A program made the translations under genes and the position numbers. Positions 33,729 through 42,762 of a DNA stretch of 64,000 bases are shown in pieces. Position 1 is the first letter of the stretch; every line of letters starts with the position of its first letter. Location of the stretch: assembly GCA_964347035.1 (NCBI GenBank), contig CAYFXE010000009.1, forward strand, positions 13,173 to 77,172, in the 5' to 3' direction. The DNA comes from CAYFXE01 sp964347035 (lineage in GTDB: Bacteria > Acidobacteriota > Aminicenantia > Aminicenantales > Aminicenantaceae). The notes beneath the pieces were generated by a model that had not been told where the DNA came from, ran no database searches, and worked only from the letters and a program-made list of their open reading frames with translations.

Positions 33729-35782
33729 TGTCTTCCAGAAGGTAAACTCAGTGTGGTTCTCCTCAGGATGGGATCGACCGATGCTAGAATCCCGGTTATC
33801 CTGTCTCCCAATCCAATCCTTCTGCCCGAGTTTCTTCCCACCAGCTCTCGTTTGGCTCTGTGAACAGAAAGATCGCCGCTGAGATCAGAGAAAAAGACCA
33901 TCCCCTCGACAAAATAACCTTCGAGCTCAACCACCAGCCCACCCTTGGATATATCAACGACAATTCCCTGAATCTCCTCTCCCAGCTTCTCTTTGAGGAG
34001 TCTGAATATCCTCCATTCCAGAAGTTCCCGCTCTGCCCCTTCGGCTTGGCGTTCTTTCTCAGAACATTGAAGGGCCAGCGAAGTAAGCGAGTCCGATTCA
34101 AGCCTGTCCCCTTTGAGGACAGATTTTAAGATGCGATGAACCACAAGGTCTGGGTAGCGTCGTATCGGAGAGGTGAAATGGGTGTACACTCGTTTGGCGA
34201 GTCCGTAATGGCCTTTATTCTCTTCAGAGTACATGGCCAGCTTGAGGCTTTTGAGCACACGGAGGTTTAAAAACTTCGCGCCAGGAAGACTCTCGGCTTG
34301 GTCCAACACCATCTGTAAATCTGCTGACTTAATCCTCTCCACAGGGGGAAGAGAAAAGCCAAAATGTTCCAGTATATCCCGCAGTTTCTCCAAATCCTCC
34401 CTGCCAGGTTGGGGATGGACTCTGAAGAGGAAAGGAATGTTTTTTTGCCACAGATAGGCAGCCACCGCCTCGTTGGCCGCCAGCATGAATTCTTCGATCA
34501 CTCGGTGAGCCTCGTTGCGCTCGAACGGCACGATAGAGACAAGGTTGCCTTCCTTGTAGACAAGCTCTGGTTCGGTCAAATCAAAGTCCAGACTCCCATC
34601 GCGTCTTCTCCTCGAGTTCAGGATACGAGCCAGTTCTCTCATTAACAGCAGATCAGGGATAAGGTGACGCAATTCTTCTTTCTCTATATCGGCTCCCTCA
34701 AAGATCCTGTAGACAATATCATAGGTTAATCGGGATTCGGTTCGGATCAGAGAAGGAAGAAATTCGCTCCTGAGGATATTGCCTTCCCTGTCAATCTCGA
34801 GGACGACAGAAAACGTCAACTTTTCCTGTTTCGGTCTTAGGCTACAGATGTCTGCCGAAAGCCGCTCAGGAAGCATAGGAAGGGTGCGAACAGGAAAGTA
34901 GACGCTGGTGCCACGCCTGAAGGCTTCTTCATCGAGGGCAGAGCGAGGCTTCACATAATGGGAAACATCAGCGATATGTACACCAAGAAGATAATGTCCA
35001 TTAGATCGCTTGGCCACACTCACGGCATCGTCAAAGTCCTGGGCGGCCTCTCCATCGATGGTCACCGACCTCCAGGCTCTGTAATCGATACGACCCTTTT
35101 TTTCCTCAGGTACAATCTCTGAGGGGATGTCATTGGCCTCATCTAGGGAGTCTTTTGGAAAGGTGGCTCTTAAATCAAACCGACGGATGACGGCTTCGGT
35201 ATCCACACCAGGTTCATCCGGCCAACCTAAAATATCAGTCAGGCGCATGGTATCTCTCTCGGCCTCGACGATCATCCCTGGTTGGACGGCAATGGTGTTG
35301 GAGACGAGGAGCGGAACTTCGTCTGAATACGGGGCTTCCAGCGGAAGAAAAAAAGGCCTTCCCAGATGTTCTTTGTAGAGACCGACCATCCCTTTCCTCC
35401 CCTTTTCCAGGATGCGGATCACTCGTCCTTCTGGTTTTCCTTTCTTTCCCCCTTTCCTACCAAGAACCTCCACTACATCCCCATCGAGCGCACCAGCCGT
35501 GTACTTTGTGGGGATGAAGACATCCTCTCCCCTTCCATCACTGGGCCTGACGAACCCGAATCCCCTCGAAGAAGCCATGTATCTTCCTCTCATCACATTC
35601 GTCCGAACCGGAACAAAATACCTCCGTTTTATCCTGATCACAATTCCCTGTTTCTCCAGGACCTCGAGGTGCTTCTTCAGTCGATGCCTCTCTTGAGGCG
35701 AACAATGCAGTGCTCGGGCTAACCCCTGGAAACTCGCCCCTTGCCTCTTCGCCCTCAACACGGAAAGAATCTGATCAACCAT
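33725..35782 (-). CDS. rnr: Ribonuclease R
   Basis: About 685 residues: N-terminal helix-turn-helix, cold-shock/OB domains, an RNB catalytic domain with DFDDAVSV near 258 (Mg2+ aspartates) and HFTSPIRRYPDLVVHR, then an S1 domain (GEEIQGIVVDISKGGLVVELEGYFVEGMVF). A 3'-5' exoribonuclease for structured RNA and quality control. The start is ATG 35782; a TTG at 35794 overlapping the upstream stop is an alternative, and neither has a clear Shine-Dalgarno. It ends in a 4-base overlap with the SelB-like gene. Confidence 0.94.
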   Translation of the reverse strand: MVDQILSVLRAKRQGASFQGLARALHCSPQERHRLKKHLEVLEKQGIVIRIKRRYFVPVRTNVMRGRYMASSRGFGFVRPSDGRGEDVFIPTKYTAGALDGDVVEVLGRKGGKKGKPEGRVIRILEKGRKGMVGLYKEHLGRPFFLPLEAPYSDEVPLLVSNTIAVQPGMIVEAERDTMRLTDILGWPDEPGVDTEAVIRRFDLRATFPKDSLDEANDIPSEIVPEEKKGRIDYRAWRSVTIDGEAAQDFDDAVSVAKRSNGHYLLGVHIADVSHYVKPRSALDEEAFRRGTSVYFPVRTLPMLPERLSADICSLRPKQEKLTFSVVLEIDREGNILRSEFLPSLIRTESRLTYDIVYRIFEGADIEKEELRHLIPDLLLMRELARILNSRRRRDGSLDFDLTEPELVYKEGNLVSIVPFERNEAHRVIEEFMLAANEAVAAYLWQKNIPFLFRVHPQPGREDLEKLRDILEHFGFSLPPVERIKSADLQMVLDQAESLPGAKFLNLRVLKSLKLAMYSEENKGHYGLAKRVYTHFTSPIRRYPDLVVHRILKSVLKGDRLESDSLTSLALQCSEKERQAEGAERELLEWRIFRLLKEKLGEEIQGIVVDISKGGLVVELEGYFVEGMVFFSDLSGDLSVHRAKRELVGRNSGRRIGLGDRITGILASVDPILRRTTLSLPSGRQ

Positions 35783-35790
35783 GCCTTTTC

Positions 35791-36435
35791 TCAATAATAA
35801 AACAAAGAAATGTAGGGGATTTCGTGTTTTTCCCTGAAGTGTTTCACTAATTTTGTTCTCCAGATGGAAAAAAACTCCTCGTCACTGGCGGATCCGTATT
35901 CTTTACTGACCTGCCGTTTCATCCGTTCGGCCTCTTCTGGTGTAGAATTCTCCACGAGTAAACGCTCAACCTCCGCCTCCAACCTCTCGAGATCCTCCTC
36001 CTCAGGGCTTTGAGTGGAGAGCATCACCAAGGCCCTAGAATATACATCCCTCAAGAAATGGATCCGAGAGGGGATGGCCTCAAGGAATCTCTCCACGTCA
36101 GTCTTGGCTTTTTTCCTTTTTTCTTCTTTCTCCAGAATAAGAGACTTCCTTCCGATTTTTCTTTCCTTGTACTGCTCAAAAGCCTTCTGGACTTGATGTT
36201 GGCAGTAGGCCAGGGAGAAAACCTTGCCTTTTTCCCTTGACTTTGGAGGGGTGTCTTCAAAGGCTTTCTTCATCCCTTCCAGAATCGTGCGAAGAGGAAT
36301 CTTCATCCTTTCCCAGCGAGCGATGAGATCTAGATCTTTGGAGGAAAGGAAAAAGGGGGCTCCCCGATACCAGAAGAAATGTCTCGCAATCGTCTGAAAA
36401 TACTGACTTCGTTTTTTGTTCCTCGCTAGACCCAT
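35791..36435 (-). CDS. Conserved-looking unknown protein, valS-rnr operon
   Basis: 214 residues, mostly helical and strongly charged, ending HEIPYISLFYY. No known domain is recognised. Features visible: a basic N-terminus (GLARNKKRSQYFQTIARHFFWYRG), a helix with WERMKIPLRTILEGMKKAFE that resembles a helix-turn-helix, and a coiled coil (EEEDLERLEAEVERLLVE). It starts at ATG 36435 with AAGGA at 6 bases, 46 bases after coaX, and its stop region overlaps a possible rnr start. A soluble protein; RNA-linked function would be guesswork. Confidence 0.75.
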   Translation of the reverse strand: MGLARNKKRSQYFQTIARHFFWYRGAPFFLSSKDLDLIARWERMKIPLRTILEGMKKAFEDTPPKSREKGKVFSLAYCQHQVQKAFEQYKERKIGRKSLILEKEEKRKKAKTDVERFLEAIPSRIHFLRDVYSRALVMLSTQSPEEEDLERLEAEVERLLVENSTPEEAERMKRQVSKEYGSASDEEFFSIWRTKLVKHFREKHEIPYISLFYY

Positions 36436-36481
36436 AACCTTTCCTTATCCACTGGAAACTCTATGTGAAGCTCGGAAGCCG

Positions 36482-37276
36482 CTATCGAGAATTACGTTTT
36501 TTTGTCGGCGACTCCTCGTTCCTCTCGTATATGATCCTCAATCCCTCGAGGACAAGTTGGGGTTCATAGTAGTCAATATGACTGATTTGGCGATGGATCA
36601 GAGCAGCCGAACCGCCGGTCGATACGACCTTCGTCTCCTCTCCCAACTCCTTCTTCATTTCCTTGATGATCCCGGAAATGAGCCCGATGTAACCGTAATA
36701 AAGTCCTGACTGCATGCTGGCTTCAGTCGTTCGTCCTATAGCTTTACGGGGTTTTCTTATTTCTATCCGAGGCAATTTTGCTGTTCTGCGATACAGGGCT
36801 TCGGCGGCAATCTGCATACCCGGAGCTATCGCACCCCCCAGATACTCTCCATTAGAGGAGACAGCGTCAAAGGTAGTAGCCGTCCCAAAATCGACCACGA
36901 TTAATGGCCCTCCATACTTGGAGTAGGCAGCCACAGCAGAGACGACTCGATCAGCCCCAACCTCGAGGGGATTTTCATACAAAATCGGCATGCCTGTCTT
37001 GAGGCCAGGGCCGACAACAAGGGCCTTGACCTGGAAGAGATTCTGAGTTAATTCTTGGAACACTGGCGTCAAAGGGGGCACCACACTGGAGAGGATAGCT
37101 GATTTTAGGCTCGACGCCTCTAATCCAGATATCGCCAGGAGGTTCAAGAGTGTAATTCCGTAGTCATCGCTCGTCTTTTCTCTCTCAGAGTGAATTTTCC
37201 AGTCCTGAACCAGCCTCCGCCCTTCGAAGACTCCGATGGCGATACTGGTGTTCCCTATATCGATGGCTAAGAGCAT
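36482..37276 (-). CDS. coaX: Type III pantothenate kinase
   Basis: 264 residues. ASKHA-fold motifs: MLLAIDIGNTSIAIGVFE (phosphate 1), GADRVVSAVAAY near 107, VVDFGTATTFDAV near 127, and VVSTGGSAALI near 230. It catalyses the first committed step of coenzyme A synthesis; this isoform needs a monovalent cation and is not feedback-inhibited. AAAGGAGG lies 6 bases before ATG. It follows valS by 55 bases on the same strand. Confidence 0.95.
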   Translation of the reverse strand: MLLAIDIGNTSIAIGVFEGRRLVQDWKIHSEREKTSDDYGITLLNLLAISGLEASSLKSAILSSVVPPLTPVFQELTQNLFQVKALVVGPGLKTGMPILYENPLEVGADRVVSAVAAYSKYGGPLIVVDFGTATTFDAVSSNGEYLGGAIAPGMQIAAEALYRRTAKLPRIEIRKPRKAIGRTTEASMQSGLYYGYIGLISGIIKEMKKELGEETKVVSTGGSAALIHRQISHIDYYEPQLVLEGLRIIYERNEESPTKKRNSR

Positions 37277-37331
37277 TTCTCCCCTCCTTTATCGATGGAA
37301 CGTGTCTAAAAAGAGACGAAAAGAGCCACGC

Positions 37332-39974
37332 CTACAGGAGAGAAAGAACATGTTCGAGGCTTTCCTCTAACTTGCTCTTCTTTTCCTGAAGGCTCTGTAG
37401 TCTTTCTTTAGCTTCTTGGATGACTTCTTCAGGAGCTCTGTCGAGAAAATGGGTGTTCTGAAGTCTCTCCTGTATTTTATGGATGTCCTTGCTGATCCTG
37501 GATAGCTCCTTTTCGACTCTCTCCTTTTCCTTCTTCAAATCGATGAGTCCTTCCTCGAGCGGAATCGCAATCTCCCAAGACCCAGCCATGCCCTTCAAGA
37601 TTTTCTTTTCTGAAGGGAGCTTATCCCGAACAGAAATCTGACGAATGTTGGATAGAACCTGGATGTAAACCTGATAGGAACGGATCAATGCCTTCTCTTT
37701 TTCCTGCTTTACTTTCAACCAAAGATCAATTTTCTTCTTGGGGGAAATCCGATTCTCCGCCCTGATGGTGCGAACCCCAACGATGGCTTTTTGGAGGAAA
37801 GTCATGGCAGACTCAGCCTCTTGGTCTCTGAGATGATCCTGGGCCTCAGGAAAGGGGGCTACGATCAGAGCTTTTTCCTCAGAGGGAAGGTGCTGCCAGA
37901 TCTCTTCGGTGATGAAGGGCATGAACGGATGAAGCAGCCGCAGGATCTGGTCTAAGGTTTCCACGAGAACGGCTTGGCTGGTTTTGTTTCCCTCTCTGAG
38001 AGCAGGTTTCACCAACTCGATGTACCAATCGCAGAATTCATGCCAGATGAAATGGTAGATTTTATCAGCGGCCTCGTAAAACTTGTAATGTTCCAGCGCC
38101 TCGTTCAGCTCATCTGTTATCTTAGTTAACCTACTCCGGATCCATCTGTCGGCAAGAGTCAACTCTGCCTCTTTGATTTTCTGATGGTCCTCATCCATGT
38201 TCATCAGAACAAACCGGGAGGCATTCCATATTTTGTTGGCAAAGGCACGGTAACCGGCCATCCTCTCTTCAGAAAGGGAAATATCCATCCCGGGAATGGC
38301 CAGGGCTGCCAGGGTGAACCGCAAAGCATCTGTCCCGTATTTGTCGATCATTTCCAGAGGATCGATGATGTTTCCCTCGGATTTGCTCATCTTGCGACGC
38401 TTAAAATCTCTCACCAGACCGTTGATGAACACGTGCCGGAAGGGGATATCACCCCCAAATTTTAGCCCCATCATGATCATCCGTGCCACCCAGAAAAAGA
38501 TGATATCGAATCCTGTCGACATCAGGTCTGTCGGGTAGAATGTCTTCAAGTCCATCGTCTTCTCCGGCCAACCCATGGTGGCAAAAGGCCAAAGAGCAGA
38601 GCTAAACCAGGTATCAAGAACATCTTCGTCCTGAACAAGACGAGTGTCCCCGCATTTTTCGCACGTCTTGGGTTCTTCCATGGCCACCATCACCTGTTCA
38701 CAATCCTGACAATACCAAGCTGGAATCCTGTGCCCCCACCAGAGCTGCCGGGAAATACACCAATCATGGATGTTATACATCCACTCGAAATAGGTCTTGG
38801 CCCAGTGGGAGGGGATGAACTGGATCTGGCCTTCCTCAACGACGCGGATGGCCTCTTTGGCCAGAGGGGCAATCCTGACAAACCACTGCCATGACAGATT
38901 CGGTTCGATAATCGTCTGACAGCGGTAACAGTGTCCCACGGAATGTTCATAGTCTTCAGTTTTTTGGAGAAGGCCTTCTTCCTCGAGCCTGGTAATAACC
39001 TTTTCTCGGCACTCGGATCTGTCTAGTCCCTTGAATTCTTCTCCTGCGGCCTCGGTCATCCTCCCTGAGCCGTCGATCACGATGATCTGTTCAAGGGCAT
39101 GCTTTTTCCCGAGCTCAAAATCGACAGGATCATGGGCTGGAGTGACTTTGACCGCCCCGGTGCCGAATTCTCTCTCCACCCGTTTGTCGGTGATGACGGG
39201 AATGATGCGGCCGACAAGAGGAAGGTGGATTTTTTTTCCTTGAACTTTCTCATACCGTTCATCATCCGGGTGGACGGCCACCGCTGTATCCCCGAGCATG
39301 GTTTCTGGCCGGGTCGTGGCGACCACGATAAAATCTTCACTGTCTAGGAGGGGATACTTGAGATAGTAAAGTTTAGCCTTCCGTTCTTTGTGTTCTATCT
39401 CAATGTCTGAGAGCACTGTCCCGCAATGAGGGCAACGGTTGACGAGGTAATAATCCCTGTAGATCAGGCCTTCGTGGTAGAGGTCAACGAACACACGCCT
39501 GACCGACTCGGAAAATCCTTCATCCAGAGTGAACCTCTCTCTTGTCCAATCCAGTGAGGTCCCTAACTTTTTCAATTGATGGATTATGAGCCCTCCATAC
39601 GTTTCTTTCCATTCCCAGGCCATCTCGAGGAATTTTTCTCTTCCAAGTTTTTCTCTCGTCAATCCCTTCTCATCCAGACTCTGCTCGATCACGTTGTGGA
39701 CAGCGATGCTCGCATGATCAGTTCCTGGAAGCCAGAGCGTATTATAGCCTTGCATCCGCCTCCAGCGCGTTATGATATCGGGGAGAGTGAAGCAGAGAGC
39801 ATGTCCCATATGTAGCTTTCCTGTGACATTCGGGGGAGGAAGGACCATAGAGAATCTCTTCCCAGACGAAGGGACTCGAGGCGTAAACAGCCCTTCTTTA
39901 ATCCAGAAATCAGACCATTTCTCTTCTACAGGGCTTGGATCATAAGCCTTCTCTAAGATCTGTTTTGTCTTCAT
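37332..39974 (-). CDS. valS: Valine-tRNA ligase
   Basis: 880 residues. Class I motifs HMGH at 55-58 and KMSKS near 527; an editing CP1 domain (VVATTRPETMLGDTAVAVHPDDERY, DHASIAVHNVIEQ); a CxxC zinc-type insertion (CQDCEQVMVAMEEPKTCEKCGD); an anticodon-binding domain; and a C-terminal coiled-coil arm. It charges tRNA-Val and clears mischarged threonine. TTTGGAG sits before ATG. It heads the valS-coaX-unknown-rnr-SelB-like operon. Confidence 0.97.
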   Translation of the reverse strand: MKTKQILEKAYDPSPVEEKWSDFWIKEGLFTPRVPSSGKRFSMVLPPPNVTGKLHMGHALCFTLPDIITRWRRMQGYNTLWLPGTDHASIAVHNVIEQSLDEKGLTREKLGREKFLEMAWEWKETYGGLIIHQLKKLGTSLDWTRERFTLDEGFSESVRRVFVDLYHEGLIYRDYYLVNRCPHCGTVLSDIEIEHKERKAKLYYLKYPLLDSEDFIVVATTRPETMLGDTAVAVHPDDERYEKVQGKKIHLPLVGRIIPVITDKRVEREFGTGAVKVTPAHDPVDFELGKKHALEQIIVIDGSGRMTEAAGEEFKGLDRSECREKVITRLEEEGLLQKTEDYEHSVGHCYRCQTIIEPNLSWQWFVRIAPLAKEAIRVVEEGQIQFIPSHWAKTYFEWMYNIHDWCISRQLWWGHRIPAWYCQDCEQVMVAMEEPKTCEKCGDTRLVQDEDVLDTWFSSALWPFATMGWPEKTMDLKTFYPTDLMSTGFDIIFFWVARMIMMGLKFGGDIPFRHVFINGLVRDFKRRKMSKSEGNIIDPLEMIDKYGTDALRFTLAALAIPGMDISLSEERMAGYRAFANKIWNASRFVLMNMDEDHQKIKEAELTLADRWIRSRLTKITDELNEALEHYKFYEAADKIYHFIWHEFCDWYIELVKPALREGNKTSQAVLVETLDQILRLLHPFMPFITEEIWQHLPSEEKALIVAPFPEAQDHLRDQEAESAMTFLQKAIVGVRTIRAENRISPKKKIDLWLKVKQEKEKALIRSYQVYIQVLSNIRQISVRDKLPSEKKILKGMAGSWEIAIPLEEGLIDLKKEKERVEKELSRISKDIHKIQERLQNTHFLDRAPEEVIQEAKERLQSLQEKKSKLEESLEHVLSLL

Positions 39975-40272
39975 GACTCACTCCAAAATCATATGTCTCG
40001 TTGTCCAACAATAACCTCATCGCACCAAGAATGAAGGGAGTTGAACAGCTCGTCCTCTCTGTTTATCTCGTTTTGGCATCACCTATTTTACCAAGATACC
40101 GAAGATTTTTCTTCCCTTCATTTCTTAAGGTAAACATTCCCAAATCTGTGATAGGAAAAGCAATGAGTCATTTCTCGCGCTTATGGAGAAGAATTTTTAA
40201 GAGGATTTAATTTGAACGAACGGCGATGTCTTCACGCACGCCATGTAATCATGACACTGCCTGTCTCTACAT
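39975..40272. other. 298-base intergenic region upstream of valS
   Basis: It contains the valS ribosome-binding site. A 69-residue frame (40001-40210, +) has no Shine-Dalgarno and no recognisable family. No T-box signature (AGGGTGG) and no hairpin of note was found. Confidence 0.5.
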
Positions 40273-41943
40273 TTATTCGTTGATCTCTATATATCTTTCA
40301 GAAAATCCCAGGCCTCCTTGTTCGCCTCTTTTTACGTAGATGCCAACTCTATACCTTCCTGGCCTCATCATTTCTTTCCTGATCATCACTCCAAACCCCA
40401 GATCTTTCGGATCCCTTGTGGGAAAAGAGGCCGCGATTTCTGTTCTTCTGATAGGGAGGGTCGGAAAAATCACTGTCTGACGAGAAGATCTCAGCAAGAC
40501 AAAAGTGTTCTGTCTGTCATCATCCTCCACCTGAAGGAATGCCCATCCATCGACATAGGCAAATTCCTTATTCTCGACAACAACATCAAGGGAATAGTCC
40601 AAATGTGCCCCAACATCAGTCGTAGAGAAGAGAAATGGTCTCCTGGTGAATTCTTCGATCAAACGATCAGGATATTTATAAACACCTCTTTCGATTGATT
40701 CTCTCAGCATTTCGTTCGCCTCTTCCTGAAAGGGGTAATATAAGCCACTGCCGTCAACATGCCATCTCAACAAACCACGTTTCAGGGACTCTGATATTTC
40801 CACGACCTTCGGACTGTAAAGCTTGAAAGAAAAGCCAAAAAATAATAAAGAAGCCAAGAAACCTGTCAGAATCAAGGTCAACCTGTATTTCTTTCTCTGC
40901 ACGATTTCACACAAAGAAAGATACGCCAGTATGACCGCACAGACAGAAATGAACTTATAACGAGGTTGGATGAGCACAAACTCAACCCCTTTCCAAGAAC
41001 GGAATAGAGCATTTAAAGCCATTGTCAGGAGAACAAACAAAAAAAGAAAATACAGGGTGGGATTATCCTGGTAATATTTCCTGGCGGTTAAAAAAATGAA
41101 CCAAAGAATGATGCCTATGCCCAAGAGAAGCGAGGGATATAATGAAGAAAAGCCAGGGGCTGAACCTGCGAAACAGAAGATATAGGTAATCCATGCCTTT
41201 ATGTTTAAAAGGGCTTCTCCAACCGGAGGATTTCCTGGAAGTCGGCTGTAACCGATAAAATAACCGCTCCACACCATACCAGAAATCAGTAACCATACGC
41301 CAGCACTCTTGTAGCTTTTTTTTACAATGAGCAGTCCAAGGCCAACAACAAAAACAAGGAGCCCGTTGCTTTGACTGAAGGCAGCCAATATGCCAAATAA
41401 ACTGGCCGAGACAAAAGAGAGCCAGCCACTTTTTCCTAGAAAATAAAGCGCAATGAGCGAAAAAAGAAGAACGTAGAAGTAGGAAAAAAGAGCCGTCGGC
41501 CAGAATACAGAGTCATAATGTTGTGGTTGAAAAAGCAAGAACAACACAGGACAGAAATACAGAATCTTGAATGTTTTCCTCGTTTTGAACGCAAGGAACA
41601 GAAATAAAGCGATCACAGCCAAAGCTGCATTACCGGTATAACACAACAATCTAAAATCAAGATCACCCTTCGAGTAAAAAACAGAAACAGCAACGAGACG
41701 CAAGAAAATTAACCGGTGCTCGTTATGCTGGACGATGACATGCCCAAACTTTTCGCCGAAAGAGTCTGATTCTAAGAAGTAATTGAGAAATTTGATCAGG
41801 CTATCATAATCATCCCAGTAAGGGGCATTGACGGTGTTGGCAACAACAAGATGTGAGTAATAGACAGGAGCCACAAGACACAAAACACAGATGGAAACAA
41901 GTATTACATGGCGAAAGGGCTCTTCTTTACGGCTCATCTGCAC
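40273..41943 (-). CDS. Polytopic membrane protein, GT-C-glycosyltransferase-like
   Basis: 556 residues with about eleven hydrophobic segments up to ~385 and then a C-terminal soluble domain of ~170 residues. The first periplasmic loop has APYWDDYDSL and VQHNEHRLIFLR; paired acidic residues after the first helix are the usual GT-C catalytic site, so a lipid-linked sugar transfer function is possible. The tail is beta-rich (AHLDYSLDVVVENKEFAYVDGWAFLQ). No exact family is recognised. GTG 41943 has AAGGGA at 7 bases; ATG 41937 is the alternative. Confidence 0.65.
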   Translation of the reverse strand: MQMSRKEEPFRHVILVSICVLCLVAPVYYSHLVVANTVNAPYWDDYDSLIKFLNYFLESDSFGEKFGHVIVQHNEHRLIFLRLVAVSVFYSKGDLDFRLLCYTGNAALAVIALFLFLAFKTRKTFKILYFCPVLFLLFQPQHYDSVFWPTALFSYFYVLLFSLIALYFLGKSGWLSFVSASLFGILAAFSQSNGLLVFVVGLGLLIVKKSYKSAGVWLLISGMVWSGYFIGYSRLPGNPPVGEALLNIKAWITYIFCFAGSAPGFSSLYPSLLLGIGIILWFIFLTARKYYQDNPTLYFLFLFVLLTMALNALFRSWKGVEFVLIQPRYKFISVCAVILAYLSLCEIVQRKKYRLTLILTGFLASLLFFGFSFKLYSPKVVEISESLKRGLLRWHVDGSGLYYPFQEEANEMLRESIERGVYKYPDRLIEEFTRRPFLFSTTDVGAHLDYSLDVVVENKEFAYVDGWAFLQVEDDDRQNTFVLLRSSRQTVIFPTLPIRRTEIAASFPTRDPKDLGFGVMIRKEMMRPGRYRVGIYVKRGEQGGLGFSERYIEINE

Positions 41944-42079
41944 TGATCTTTCCCTTGAATGTTATCTTGATTTGAAGAATGCCAACTAAACTCATGACTG
42001 ATTTATTTAAACGAATGCCCACACCATGATTATAGAAAAACAAGAGCGATCACTGAATCGGCACTCTCGAAGTGGTTCC

Positions 42080-42673
42080 TTACTCTTTGCTCTCGAAGCT
42101 TTTCTTAATCTCCTCTAGCTGCTCAAGTAGCCATGCCTTCATTTCAGGAATGAGATGGTCTTTGATTCTTCTCTCTAACTCTCTTTCTACCTCCGAGATC
42201 TCATTCTTGACCAGAGCTCTGATTCTTTCCTCCAGCTTGTCCGTCTCTCGTTCGTCTGGCAACTCATCCGGAAAAGGCTCCTCGGGAAGGGTTCGAGGGT
42301 CGTTTTTTTTCTCGATAAGGTCTCGGACAATCCTCTCCAATCTCTGCGAATCAAACGGCGCTTGGACGATATGATCATAATCCAATCCTGAAATTTTTTC
42401 CTCCTCCAGAGGCTCGAAAGTGCCTTTGAGCAGGATGAGAGATATGTTCTGGAATTCCCCCTGGCTTTTCAGCTGCTTCTGCAATTCGTGTATGCTCTTG
42501 AGGGATAGGGAGAGGCTGAGGAGAACAACATCTGGATTTATCTCGCTGAGTCGCTCGAGGATTTCATATCCTTCCTTAAAAGGGAAAATTTCAAAATCGG
42601 ACTCGGGCAGAGCCATCCTCACTGCTTTTTTTACAGCGTAGCTCTGGTCAGCGACGATCACTTTATAAGCCAT
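42080..42673 (-). CDS. Receiver-like protein with degenerate phosphorylation site and coiled-coil tail
   Basis: 197 residues. Residues 1-120 follow the CheY-like fold (YKVIVADQSYAVKKAVRMAL; NPDVVLLSLSL; ISLILLKGTF; DHIVQAPFDSQRLERIV). D9 is kept, but the phosphoacceptor aspartate is S53 and the conserved lysine is A105, so it is a pseudo-receiver. Residues ~125-197 are a charged helix/coiled coil (LEERIRALVKNEISEVERELERRIKDHL). No output domain. It stands between dnaE and the membrane-protein gene. Partner unknown. Confidence 0.75.
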   Translation of the reverse strand: MAYKVIVADQSYAVKKAVRMALPESDFEIFPFKEGYEILERLSEINPDVVLLSLSLSLKSIHELQKQLKSQGEFQNISLILLKGTFEPLEEEKISGLDYDHIVQAPFDSQRLERIVRDLIEKKNDPRTLPEEPFPDELPDERETDKLEERIRALVKNEISEVERELERRIKDHLIPEMKAWLLEQLEEIKKSFESKE

Positions 42674-42762
42674 TTTATGACCAGATCATATCATACAAAA
42701 CGACAATTATCATGTTCTCTCGCTGGCTATCAATGCGATCCGTCTTTTCGAAGTTAACTGAC

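Noticed and set aside
39975..40100. T-box or other riboswitch before valS
   Set aside because: No T-box core sequence and no convincing stem-loop; T-boxes would also be unusual outside Firmicutes-like groups.
40001..40210. 69-residue frame upstream of valS
   Set aside because: No Shine-Dalgarno and no recognisable family; it is antisense to the valS leader.
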